From Sitta carolinensis (taxonomy: Eukaryota > Chordata > Aves > Passeriformes > Sittidae), in the NCBI GenBank assembly GCA_032173965.1, contig JAVUNC010000004.1:5562001-5626000 (forward strand): 64,000 nt of DNA, in the 5' to 3' direction. The notes beneath the pieces were generated by a model. The model did no database searches and was not told where the DNA came from. It saw only the letters and a program-made list of their open reading frames with translations. Both the position numbers and the translations under genes were made by a program. Position 1 is the first letter of the stretch, and each line of letters begins with the position of its first letter. Positions 40,076 through 52,330 of this stretch are shown piece by piece.

Positions 40076-42849
40076 CTGGGTGAAGCAGGACACTGATGAA
40101 CGTACCCCTAATATTAATCCATCAGTGCCACAACAATGGCTCCTTCTAGAATCAGCTGCCTGCCAGCTTACCACACATTCTCCTGCCACCATGATATCAC
40201 CATCTTTTCTACCAGAAATATGGATTAAGATGTATCTTGTTATAGAGTGCTTCTAAAGCAGGAAGATTTAAAAAATGTAATGTACTTTGGTCCACTGGTG
40301 GGGTTTGTTTGCTTTCTAGACTGCATTTTGAGCAATGCAGTCTTCTTTGCATCATGTTTTGTTTTCCATGGGTACGATGTATCTCTCATCAAATTAACTT
40401 TCGACATTAGGTACCAGTCTAATCCTGAAAGGCAAGGAACATACATCCAAACACCTGTTTCCATTGTGAACAGATAGAAGCCACAAAAGTCCTGTGGTCT
40501 CCTTTATAGACTTTAATTGTGTTACTTCATGTAAAAGGAGCACTATTTCAATTCTGTCATTGTGTTCACACATGCAGGTGCAAGATTGCCAGGAAAAGCT
40601 AAATGTATCTTCCATCAGGGTGTCATTGTCATTTATACAGAAGCACTTTGCTTCTCCAGCACACAGAGGACTGAAATCAGCCCGAGTTACAAGCAGCTGG
40701 GTCAGGCACAGAGCAAGCACTGCCTCCCGATGTTCCCTTCCCCACGCTGCCGCCGCCAGCGTCTCGCCACACCGCACATCAAACCTTCCTCTCTGGCAGC
40801 CTCCTCCAATTCCCTGTCAAACAAGTTTAGAGAGGGAATTGCTGCTGGAGAGTTTCAGCGTTCAGCAAAGGCCTGCTCACACAAGCTGCACATCTGATCA
40901 AGGCAGCACCACCTCCCTGCCAGAGCTCACTGCTCCCCATCGCTCTCCTCGTGTCCCGCCCCAGATCTGGGGGGGTTTGCTCTCAAACACGCATCTTGCA
41001 AGAACAAACGCTGTTCACAAAAAGTACCTCACAGATCCAGGTTAGGGCACCGTTAGAAAACGAGTGAAATCAATGGGGATGATAACAAATAGGTGTGATA
41101 ACCACTTAACCTGTCCTGCCACAGCAGCTCAGCTGTGTCCTGGTGGTGCTCAGCCTGTCTGAGCAGCTCAGGAGATCCTGAGCCAGCCTGCATTAGGTTA
41201 CAGAGCAGCTCTTTTGGTTACAACCCCGCTCCCTGCCTGTCTGTCTGAGGCTCCTGCACTCCTGGTTGACAAACAGCAAAGGGAAATAGAGCAATTGTAT
41301 AACACCTTTCTTTTTTTAACCTGAGACAGAAAATGCTTTTATTAGGGACTCTGTGGCTGGTGAAAAACAGCCCTTTCTGGTTTTTTTGGGCTTGTGGAAG
41401 ATACAGTTTCCACCAGGCCAACTCTACTGCCCTACATTTTCTCACTTATCACTGTATTTTCTGTGTGTTCCTTCAAGGATGCAGGACAGAACTATTTTCC
41501 ATGGGTGAAGTATCACCTCTACTCTATAAAAAGCAAATGAGGAATTGCTCATTGATCCCAACATTCCCTGCTGTTAGAACTTGCCTCAAGTGTGGTCCAG
41601 TATATTTGCATTTGCCACTTGTCCCAGCATCTCACAGTCCTCCAGAAGTTACCACTTTTCTGTTCTTTCCAGCCTTAAAACAGACAGATTAATTATCTTC
41701 TTTGCAGAGTGTCTCCTGGATCAGCCTTCCTGTTTACCTCCCCTTACTAATATCCTATTCTTTGCAGCCACCCTCCAGAAGAGTTTTCACCTGTCCGTGA
41801 TTCTCTTATATTTTTCTATTTTTCAGCTTTCAGCTTATCTCTCTTTTGGATGTTCTTCTCTTTTTATTTTTGAACTTCTGAGGTGTATAATTTAATACTC
41901 TGGTCACATGCTTTACTATAGAACCTTCTAAACTTTTAATTAAATTAATGGCACCTTTCCAAAACATCAAGAATTGCCATTTTTCAACCAAAATGGAAAG
42001 TCTCCAGGAAGATACCAATTAATTCTTCTGTTCCAGTTCTGAGTTTTATTTGAGTCTCTATGCAATTCTGTAATATGCATTATGCAGGAAGTCACATTAT
42101 TAAAAATGTTCTTTCTGGAGTTATAAATCTTCAGGTGGTGGCATGGCTTGGTTTAATGCAGTGCTCATTTTTCCCAGTATCTTATGGATCCAGAGCTTCA
42201 CACAATGAATCTGGGCAATGACCTTCACTTTAACAGCTGATGCAGTCAAAGAACCACATATCACAAACACCCGTGTCAGCCTCAGTGAAATAGTGAGAGC
42301 ACTAAAGCAAATCAGTAGCTACAGATTTCCATTCCAGCACACATTTGACTGATGACAGAGTGTCAAACAACATCACAAACATATTTTTAGCCCATAAACA
42401 TCTCCATTAAACTCAATTTGTTAGAAACAACTTGTAAGAGGTTAAGTGTCCAGCTGTATGGACACATGCTGGTCCATTTTAGTACATTAAGCTCTCTGTA
42501 AAAAGGATCTACAGGGAACCTGAAATTCTTGTCAAATCTGTTTGCTATGGAAAAAGACCTCACTGCTGGCTCAGTCACAGCACCCCCACCTGAACTGACT
42601 GGTTTTGGAAGATGTGTGAAGAGGCCATGTATACACATCATGGATGTGGCTGACATTTCAACTTACAGCCCAAAATATCCTTCAGGGAGTACAAAGCAAT
42701 TACATACCCTGATCTTGACAGAAGGGAGGGGTTGGAATTTGCTTTCCTAATCATTCAGGGCTCTGTTTGCTAAGGGTCTGAGGTAACTCCCACGTATTAA
42801 TAATAATCCATTGGGTTTACAGGAATGGACTAGGCTCAGAGAGACCAAA

Positions 42850-42987
42850 CACCTGCAAGTGTTCCAGGCCAGGCTGGACAAGATTTTAAGCAACGTGGTC
42901 TAGTGCAAGATGTCCCTGACCATGGCAGGGGGATTGGAACAAGATGATCTCTAAGGTCCCTTCCAAACCAAGCCGTTCCATAATTTT
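42850..42987 (+). mobile_element. CR1 LINE 3' end
   Basis: It contains GTGTTCCAGGCCAGGCTGGAC, AAGATGTCCCTGACCATGGC, GATGATCTCTAAGGTCCCTTC and ends CCGTTCCATAATTTT. It is 5'-truncated. Confidence 0.88.
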
Positions 42988-43818
42988 ACATGAGCGTAGG
43001 GGATTTCAGCCTCAATGTGTGTAGAGGCTTTAAAGCACTCTGAAAATAAAAAAATCTGAGATCTTCACTGAGACAGAGCTTGCATGAAGTTTGCTATTAA
43101 TAAGGTTTTATGTGTCATGGGTTCCAACTGTGACACTGATTTTAATGGTAAGGTTTTCACAGCCTAAGACCAACAGTCATACACAACTTGAAACATTCTG
43201 AAACCCTACCACATAACAGGTGTAGTCATTTTCTACATTTTCATTAAATTGTTTTCTATTCCCAGTTACCCTTCTATAAAATCAGAATGAGATTCAGGCT
43301 GAGGAAACTGACAGTAAAAACTGATTTGGTTTTTATTGGTTTAGGATAAAAAAAAAAGTATCGTAATAAATAATCAGAAGACTGACAGCTTATCTCCATT
43401 CATATTGTTTTACGGTCCGTCAGCAATCCAGACAGCCTCTGCTGAGGTACCAAATCCTGGTACCCCCCAGCTCTTCCCAAAAATGGAAAAAAATCAGGAT
43501 TCATAGAGCAAAACCTGGAGCCTACAGCCTCAAGTCTAAAGTTAGGACACAGTACATTGCAGGCAGCAGGCTAAGAATAACAGAACAAACTCACAAGGAG
43601 AGAATTAACAATAAAACACAGGAACTCTGACTCTCCGTCCACAACATTACCCAATTCTAATGTCACGAAGAAGAAAGCAGAGTGAGCGTGTGTGCAGGAG
43701 ATAAGAGGCTGTCACAGCACCGCTTCCGCGCAGCACCAGAGAATTAAAGTTTGATTATTCAGTAGAAGCTGAGCTGATCTGAGAGTCACACCAGCGCCCA
43801 GTTCACAGCGCAACTTAC

Positions 43819-43881
43819 CTTCACAAAGAGCTCAATTTCAGGGTCCTTTCCTTCCCCATTAGCGGCAACAGACTCCGTCAT
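43819..43881 (-). CDS. CLIC5: CLIC5 coding exon 1A: start of the short isoform (residues 1-21)
   Basis: This is the first coding exon of the 5A-type isoform, 21 codons from ATG at 43881 to a phase-0 donor GTAAGT at 43818. It encodes MTESVAANGEGKDPEIELFV plus a final Lys, close to mammalian CLIC5A, which starts MTDSATANG and keeps DPEIELFVK. The start is clear: A at -3, the conserved N-terminus, and exact junction with the [10 protein letters not shown] exon 26 kb downstream. The acidic P-E-I-E-L-F-V-K strand opens the thioredoxin fold. Residues encoded by exons 1A-4 total about 135 of the roughly 251 expected, so the gene is partial in the window. Confidence 0.95.
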
Positions 43882-44350
43882 TTTTCGCCCCCAAGGCTTC
43901 CAGCTGATCTCTTGATATTAAGTGGCAAAAGGAGGTTTCAACTGCAGGGCGTGTGAGTTTCCCTTCTGAACAGCTCTCACAAAGCTCTTAAAACATCATC
44001 ATTTGTAATGATAAAGCTCGAAAGCAGTGGAGTAAACAAGTTTGCAGGTATTAAATTAATAATAATTAAGAAAAGGCAGGCTGCAGAGGAGCAGTCCGTG
44101 TTACGGTAGTTCTTCAGAGCAACAAGTGCTGCTGTGCTCCGGTACTGTATCCTCATCTGTCAGAGCTGCAGCCCTCGCTGCCCGCCCAAAATAGCCCAGA
44201 GCATAAAAAAACAGAGGGTGGGGTTAAACTCACAGGGGAGGAGACAAGCTCCTGGTACCTACGGCAGGATCAGTCTCCGAGCAAATAATTCTGCTCTTCC
44301 CTGTCTTCAGCATTTCTGTTGTTCACTCCCTTATTCTACAGCTCGGAGCA
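43882..44350 (-). promoter_or_regulatory. CLIC5: Presumed 5'UTR and promoter region of CLIC5 exon 1A
   Basis: This is the sequence immediately upstream of the CLIC5A start codon on the minus strand. A GC box, GGGCGGGC on the minus strand, lies at 44180-44187, directly next to CTATTTTGGG, which resembles a CArG (SRF) element. Scattered CG dinucleotides from about 43.7 to 44.4 kb stand out from the AT-rich introns. I see no convincing TATA box and cannot place the transcription start. The role is inferred mainly from position. Confidence 0.4.
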
Positions 44351-46892
44351 CCAGGGACAGGGAAGAAGGAAGTCCTGAAGCAGGGCTGGTTTTGTCGCTT
44401 TAAGCAACAGTGATATTTTTTTCTGCTTTTCTCAAAGGTGTTTGTCCTGCCTCTAGCTGTTCAAAATTCTAATATTGTTATTGTAGGTAAGAGAAAAAGA
44501 GCCTGTGCACTGGCTGTTGGATCAATCAAGGAATGGGAAGAAAAGCAGAGCTTTGCCTCAGCACCCCATGCCACGTGTGTGGTACAGAAGCCAAAACTGA
44601 ATACTCAGGTGAGAGAAGCACCCGTGATGTGACCACTGCTGATGGAGCTCAGGAGCAGAGGAATGGGAATGTTTGGGTCCCATAACTATTTCTCAGCCTG
44701 TCACTCGGGGTGCTGGCTGTAGAGTGGGGACAGGAGAACGATGATTCGCTGGGTGGAGCATGGGAGAACTGTTCCAAGGACCTCAGCCAGCTGCTGACCT
44801 GCTGCTGTCATCCCTACTCCCTTTCCTTCACCCTGCATTCCTTGTGTGACTCAGAGGGCATCACACTGCAGCCCTGAGCCTGAGGTGGCACCTCTAGAAA
44901 GTCCTGACACAGCCAAAAGGCACGAAGGGAGGGAGTGCTGGCACAGGAGGGGACAGCAGGCAGAGGTGAAGGCGTCAGTGGCACCTCCTCCTCATCCCCA
45001 TCCCTGCCTGGAGGGACTCTGTGTCCTCCTGCCCTCGGGAAGTCTCTTCCTGCACTTCTGCCCCGCTCCTGTTTCAGGCCTGCCAAAGCTCTGGCTCACA
45101 GGTTGTTGGCAGTTCAAGTTGCCAGACATGAACAGTTCTACCTTCAACTTCTGACACAGAAAGGTCTTTAGGGAAAGGTTTTGACATGATCAAACACTTG
45201 CCTTTCCTGAAAGTGCTCTTAGCTGTGTACTTCTGTGACGATCTCCAGTTCTCTCTGTGACCTCTAGGCATTTGACACAGCTCCAGAGCAGTCACAGCCA
45301 ACACCTCCGTGGCCCCTGGGGTAAGTGTGATGGGAATTTTCCCACAAAAGCTGCTTCATGTGCACTACATGAAGGACTGAAATGGTTAACAAGTAAATCT
45401 CATTATGCTGATGCAACTGTAATTACAACATAATCACTATTATAATTACTGTAAAAGTATGCTTATGGTTTTTAGATCTAATTAGCACTCATTCAAATAA
45501 CTGGAAGGTTAACTATAAGAGAATTAAGTGTTATTACTCCTTTGATTTCAAATTTTTACATGTAATTTTTGGACTAGGCACATTAATTGCCAAACATTTG
45601 GAGTACAATTATTCTTAGGCCTACCGGCAAGTTTCCAAGGACATGGGCTAAGTGTACTTACATGTGGCAGAAAGAATCATTGCATTATAATTATGTAGCA
45701 CAGTTATAAAAGTCTGCCAAAAACGTAAGACTAATCACCGTATCTCTAAAATGCATCCCTAAATAATGCATTATTAACTATACAATTATAAGCTTTTGGG
45801 TTTTGCTGAAAAATTGTTTTGCTCTAGCACCTCATGGTGACATAATTTCCCTTTAATGAGGGCTCCTCGGAACAATGGGAAATGGGTCATCTTCACTGAG
45901 GCTACCTGTAGCTCCATCCTCACTGAAAATGTTGTTTTAATATAGGCAAGTGGTTTGAACAAGTTATATCACAGGACCATTTGCTTTGGAAGAAAGCCAT
46001 GGCACAGTAATTCCAGCCATGAGCACAGTAATGAGGTAGTGCTGCTAATGGTAGAAATAAAATCAGTTTTCAAAATATCAGCACTTACAAGATGTGATGT
46101 GTATGACCTATTTAGATGTCTATTTTAGAATGAAAAAATATGCCCTAGAAGTGTCTAATTTTTTCCACTGGGCCCAGGGTAATGAGATAAACGTGTAGTG
46201 GTCAGACAAATCCTGCAGTAATTTTTAAGTAAAAGAAATCTTTGGCTATAGTGCATGTGTCATCCCTCACTCCAGAAGTTGTGCATGCCTTGTGCTTCTG
46301 AAAGTCAAACTCTAGATGTAGCAGTTTCAGTAGAGACTCAGCGTGTCAAAACATACAAATCCTTCCCTCCCAATTACTTTCTGGGTTTAGTGGTGTGTTG
46401 TAATTAGTTTGGAGATGAAGATTATCATGCTGAGGCTCAGCAAAGCAGAAGGGAAACTTTACAATATAAAGGGAGCAAAGGTGCCCTGCAGCCATTTCCA
46501 TCCTAACCCAGATATAAACTACTGCAGGAACGGGACAGCTCCCACCTGGCTCAGGGTGTTTCTGGGCACTGCGGCCACTGGAAGGTGCCTCCCCCATTTG
46601 CTTCCACCTCACCCCCTGCCCCAGGACTGATATAGGATGCTCAGAGGCTACAGAAGTTGAGGAGTGAATATCACACATCTGGTGTTCCAGCTGTGCTTTT
46701 AGGTATCTACAGAAAGAATAAGCCAGCCCATGTCAAAAAAACCCCTCTGCTTTACAAAAATACCCCATGGAATCCCTAGAAGAGACCAAACATAAAAGAC
46801 AACATAACTTGTTCATATAATGCCATTTAAAAAAAAAAAAAAAGATTATGAAATTGAATTTAGGATAAACATTGTAGAAGGCAGTGAGTAGG

Positions 46893-46937
46893 AGGAGATA
46901 TATATAGATGCATATATAAATATATATACATATATGC
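46893..46937. repeat. TA-rich microsatellite
   Basis: ATATATATAG, ATGCATATAT and AAATATATAT units, imperfect. Confidence 0.8.
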
Positions 46938-49900
46938 ACTGCTTTAGGAATCTATTCATGCATTTACAGCTTTTCTGTCATATAAAACTGACTTATCACT
47001 TACACCTGGGTGGAACCTTTCTGACTATAATGGGTTTTAGTGTCTACACAGCTCTTTTGTGCGTTATGAAATCAGCTCTTTCTTCGGCCAAATTAAGGGT
47101 AAGACACTGATAAATAATTAGTACACTCTCATTTTACTGCAAAGAATGAGTCACTTAGTTTGGCCTATCGTTTTCTCACAAGTCAGAAGTAGCAGAGGCT
47201 TTGAGTTACACGCAAGAACATTAGACACTGAATTATGAACTCCTCATAAGCCAGATCATTATAGTTTGAGGTTTATGAAATATAGAAATGAATATGAGCA
47301 CATCATCCCATTAATAAAAGAAGAAGACAGCTTCAGAAAAGGAACGGCCATGTCCCCACGTAAGACCTCTATTGTAGGTGAACTCTGATGCACTATCAGC
47401 TTTCACTGGCCTGATCCAAGCTTCACTTCCAGCAAAGATTTGTCCCGAGGGGGTGAAGCAGAGGCCAAGCATCCAGAATGTAACTCTATCGTGCAGTCCT
47501 CCAGCAGACCGCTACGTTACCAAGAAGGATCAGAGCACAAAGCACATCCATCCCCCAGAGCTTCCACCCAGCTCATTCCAAGAGAGCAGGTATTGCAAGT
47601 TTTATACAACACAGGCAATGGTTTTCATTGTTGTGATGGAAAGAAGTAAAAACTTGGTGCAGCTGCAGTAAATGCAGTAAATGGTATTCGGGGCTATGAT
47701 TTTACCAAGAAATTATTTAACTGCTTAGTTGCCAAAAACCCCTACACCTAAGCAGCATCCAGGGTAGTTTGAAGGGGTTATGGAAACATCTCTTCCAAGG
47801 ACAGTTCTGAATTACTGGCAATTTGCAACTGCATTTATTGGATGCTAGTAATTTTGATATGCAACACACTTAAGTTAACAACTGCAAGGAATCAATGCAG
47901 TAATTTTTACTTTCTTTTGAGTTACAATGTGTCACTATCTTGTCTGAATTTCAGAAAAATCAAAAACTTTTTCTCAGATATTTGGGGCCAGACAGCAGGT
48001 TCCTCTCCCAAAATGCACAAGACATGCAAGGATATACAAAGCTCATCAGCCTCATGCCAGTGCTGGGTGAGCAGATACTTTCCCTCAACTCTAAAGATGC
48101 ACAGTACCTCAAAATGTGTTGGTTTGATGGAAGAACTGTGATTTTGTTCCTTTTTGTAAATTTTTCCACAGTCAAGGTAATGGAAGAAAAGTCATCAAGA
48201 GATACAAAAACAGCTGTGCAGCCTGTATGTCCCAATAAAGGGGATGGGATGGAAAAGCCTAGACCAGAAAACTTTGCACTCCATTAACTGGCCAGTTTGA
48301 GATAACCCACTCTGTATCCAAACCCAGATATTATGAATCCATCAGAGCCATGAGCTAAAGCAGCTCTCCTTCACCTTTTTATTAAAAAGCATTAATTTAG
48401 CTCTAAAATTATCTTGCTGAAACTCTTCTGTTTAGCAGAATGAATTAATTCAGACTGGAGTTTTGCAAAGTTCTAGTCCAAACCCATGGAATTATTTTTA
48501 TATATAATTATGTTTTCACATGGATGCAGCATTAAACTTTGCTGTAACATTAATAAGCATAAACACCTTCAAGAGAAAACCTTCTGCTGTTCAGTGTGAA
48601 GAGGCATTTCATTATGGATAATGATCTCTGCTCATATTGAGACAGCCTCAGGTACCCATTTGTAAGGAAGTGGCTTTGAAAAGGTACAAAATCATCTCCT
48701 AATGCTGCGTTCAGTACAGAGGCTTCTAGAGGGCAGTGGTTTATTTCACTATCATTTCAAAAATGACATTTCAATTAAAAACAAAAGATACTTCCAACAG
48801 GACTCAGACTGCTCTGGAAAGTGGTATTGTAGGAGATACAATGGAGAGCATGACAGATTGTCCTAAACCATGGGCTATATGGATAATGCAGCTGCTGAAA
48901 GGAGAAAATGTAGAAATCCTCAGCCCTTGCTTTTCAAAATGAATCCTCCATGCTATCAAGTGTGGTGAAGAAAAACAGCTCCAGGTAAGTGTGATGTACC
49001 TATTGTTGACTCACTACTGTCATAGAACTAAAATTACATGATTTTACTTCCACATCTGCAACAGAGTAATGCCTATTCCTGTCTTATTTTACAGGAGTTC
49101 ATCATGCAAGTCCCTATTTTGATTATTTCTGTTCACTTCTTTTTATGCTTCTTATCATAAATTAAGTCTAAATTAATTAAGATTTAAGTATAAACATGCA
49201 AACTAGGATTAAATCTCCCCCCAAACAAAAGACCAGCACACAACACACTACTTTAATCCTGATTTATGAATTATTATTTACTGAAAGTGTTCAAAATGGC
49301 ATGTACAACTCAGGCACATCTCAGGCTAGGCTTCAATTACAGTAAACAGGGCACAAACAATGCACAGTTGCTGCTGTTTTCATTGGACACATTTGTGTTT
49401 CACACTGTGGTTTAGCAAACAATTTGGATGAAAGCTGAAATTATTTTCTGTGTTCTGAGGCACATTATTTCTAAAAGTTGAAGCCTTCAGCAGCACAGTT
49501 TGAAGTTACTCATGACTCAGGCTAGTCCCCATGGGTTCACATGCTGGCATCAGTACCTGCACGGCAGGTTATGTGCATGGATCTGCACCGTGGATTTCAG
49601 AATCCTCTATGGTGTAGGTACTGTTTGGATTAAGAAAAGGGCCTCTGGATTTTTGCTCCCTGATAAATTGACACTGGATCAGTGTGAAATAGCAGGGCAA
49701 TGTTCTTACATCCCTCTGTAAAGAGCAGCAAAGTTTAACCTCTGCAATGGTGATGCCTCTGGTCAGTGGCAGTGCTGCTTGCCTGGGTTAATGCAGCTGG
49801 CTGACCTTGAGCCTCACAGTGAACTGAAGAACTCTTCCATTCTCCTTAATAAATTGCCTTCATTCATTTTTCATTTCACCTTTTGGTACTTCTGTGATAA

Positions 49901-51933
49901 AGTTTCCACAAAGTTTGCCAGCTCACTTGCCTTAGTGCATCACCTCAAGCTGTTATGAAAACAACGGTGGGTTCTTTGTTGTTTTTTTCCTTCCTAAAAT
50001 CTTCAAAGTAAGAGTTCCATATCTTGTGCCAGGTTGACTTGCTGATACGCCATCTTATGATTTTTTTTGCTTGAGGATCCCTTTCACTGCAGAGTTAATG
50101 CAAACAACCAGGATGAATTGAGGCAAGGTGGTGAGTTAAGCACAGATATGAACTTAGCTTCTGCAAATACACTTTTACATTACCAGATTTTTGCTGGTGA
50201 TGAGCAAACCCCACTCATTAGGACTCCAAAGAACATGTCCCACATCCTTAAGTGAAAGATGGTGGTGGTAATTCTTTAAAAAGGTGGTTGGCTTAAGACC
50301 AAAATTAATTTTTTGGTGAAATTCAGCACTGAGCGCAGTCTAAATAACTGTGGTACCTGGTTTAAGTCTGTCCGAACTGTGAATACTGGATTGTCTAACT
50401 AGAAAGACATAGAGGGTTTTTTGCCTCTTAAGTGGAAGATTTTCCAAAATTTTCCATTTTTTGCCTAAATCACAAATTTTCACAGACCATGTAGCAGGTA
50501 TCACAGTTCTAAGACAGGTGTGGACCCTTGGCCACCGGCTGCAATACCTGGGAGCAACCTCACAGACCACCAAAATGTCAAAGCCCAGTTTGTCTTTGCA
50601 GTCTCGCTGCTCTGACCTGGGTGACAACTGATGCAGTTCTCTAGAAAATGGACTAGGTTTTCCTGTGAGACCTACATCAGTTGGAAAAGTTCCAATGAGA
50701 TATGGAGCCCTTTACTCATTATTAGCCACTTCTACGCATTTCCAGTCAAACAGCAAGTAAGGGTTGGTACCAGACTAATTAATAAATATGTATAAAGGTA
50801 TCTCATGATGTTGAGAGAAAACTAAATTCCCCTGTAGAGGATGCAGCAGAGACTCTCCAGTTAAGTCTTGACTACAAGTTCATGCAGAAAATTGACCTTC
50901 AGAGAGGAAAAGCAGATTTCAGAAGGGTGAAGTTGTGTGTTGTGAGGTTTGACTCTTCTCAGCTCTGCATCTTGACTAGGTGGAAGTCACTGTGAGGGAG
51001 TTTCTAGCATCTCTGACCATGCTGGGTCTCCTGACCAGAAGATGACTTAAGCCTACAGAATTATGAAACCAACACACTCTGAATTATCTCATATGCCATG
51101 AGAGATCCAGCAATCAAACAACAAATTAAAAGGTAATTGATAGCCCTTTTTAGATAACTAAGTATATAGAATCAAACCTGAAAACAATTTAGCCAGGTCA
51201 TCTGTCACTCTCCCAAGATATTATAAACTTTGCACTGTATTATTGTAAACAAATAAAAAAGGAATTAAAATGCTGTAATGAAAATGAAGAGGAGTCCACA
51301 CATAAAAAAACTTCATAGTGCAAAGCTTCATAAAATCAAAAAGGAGGACTCAGAGCCACTGGAAGTAATTCATGTGGGAATAGTTTACTATTGGTAGGAC
51401 CGATAGTGCCACTGATTTTTAATGCTTCCTAATTCTTTCCCCGTTTACACCTGTTTTCAAGTTAATGTAACTTTTGACAGACTTTATAAAGAGAGCTTTT
51501 CAACACTGGTGTCTTCTTTATTCATCCAAAGGACTTCATACACCCAAAGATTTATCTCGCAATGCACTCAGTCACTGAACTCACCAATCCCCCAGGCTGC
51601 ATCTTAAAACAAAAGCTTGAAAGTGAACAAAAATACAAGGAAATGACCCAATTTCCCCAGAATCAACAGCAAACTAAGAATAGACTCCTGAACTCCTCAA
51701 TGTCAGCTTAGTAAAACCATTGTCAAATGAAAATGCATTTGTTTTCCCAAGTGTTCAGAACTCCATCGTCATGGAGTATGCTCTCCATACAGGTGATTAT
51801 GTGCATATATGTACAAGTACAACATTCTTGTACACAGTATTCTACAGGCACACTTCCAAAGACATTCCACCAGCCCACCCGTCACACTCTACTTGGAAAA
51901 TCTCCTTGAAAAATCTGGCCTTCGGTCTGTTTC

Positions 51934-51964
<31 letters not shown>

Positions 51965-51970
51965 TATATA
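51934..51970. repeat. T tract followed by TA repeat
   Basis: About 28 T in a row and then (TA)4-5. It lies just left of the CpG-dense block. Confidence 0.9.
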
Positions 51971-52043
51971 TTTATAAAATGTATTGGTTACCATCCCCAT
52001 GAGTCACACAGTCCAGTCTTGACAAGTTAATTGTTAAGTGGAA

Positions 52044-52330
52044 TTAGGCAGCAGAGCGTTCTTTGGTCACATCCTCGCAGGGCCTTGGAGAGCACGCTCT
52101 CCTCCCTGGCTGGCAGTCGGGGAGGGAATGCCAGGCTGGCTGAGCTGCCGGCCGGGTTTTTATACCGGGGCTATTTTTAGCTGTTATCAGCCGCGGGTGC
52201 GGGGCCAATCCGCGCACAAACTCTGCCCTGGCCAAACTCCGCTCGCAGCGATCGCACAGGGAGGAGCCAAGGGCCCGAGCGGCGCTGCTCTCGCTTGGGG
52301 CTCCCGCAAGGACCACGTTAGGACCGTGGG
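52044..52330 (-). promoter_or_regulatory. CpG-dense block with TATA, MEF2, GATA and CCAAT motifs on the CLIC5 strand
   Basis: This roughly 290-bp block has about 23 CG dinucleotides by hand count, in surroundings where CG is rare. Read on the minus strand it shows ATTGG (inverted CCAAT) at 52209-52205, CTGATAACAG with a GATA core at 52190-52181, CTAAAAATAG (a perfect YTAWWWWTAR MEF2-type site) at 52180-52171, and TATAAAAA at 52164-52157. A start would be expected near 52135. The order and spacing fit a compact, tissue-restricted promoter firing in the direction of CLIC5, 8 kb upstream of exon 1A. The downstream sequence has no strong splice donor; a weak GTAACC is at 51991. A CpG-rich enhancer is the main alternative. 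Confidence 0.5.

Larger units (their letters stand above)
17771..43818. other. CLIC5 intron 1 (from exon 1A to exon 2), about 26 kb
   Basis: The donor GTAAGT is at 43818 and the acceptor CCCCCAG ends at 17771. The intron holds CR1 copies in both orientations, two very old LINE fragments near 26 kb, MITE-like palindromes, a 38-base A tract and AAAC-rich DNA near 39 kb. Outside those elements I see no gene. None of the short open frames has coding signatures. Confidence 0.75.
44351..52043. other. Between exon 1A and the 52 kb CpG block, with no gene seen
   Basis: This is AT-rich non-coding DNA with a TA-rich microsatellite at 46.9 kb and a T tract at 51.93 kb. The part from 44.6 to 45.3 kb is richer in G and C and has overlapping open frames on both strands, as expected where stop codons are rarer. 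No protein family was recognised. Confidence 0.6.

Noticed and set aside
40494..41045. Longest plus-strand open frame (183 codons)
   Set aside because: It lies in a locally GC-richer region, overlaps open frames on the other strand, shows no domain or splice context, and one frame of this length is expected by chance in 64 kb.
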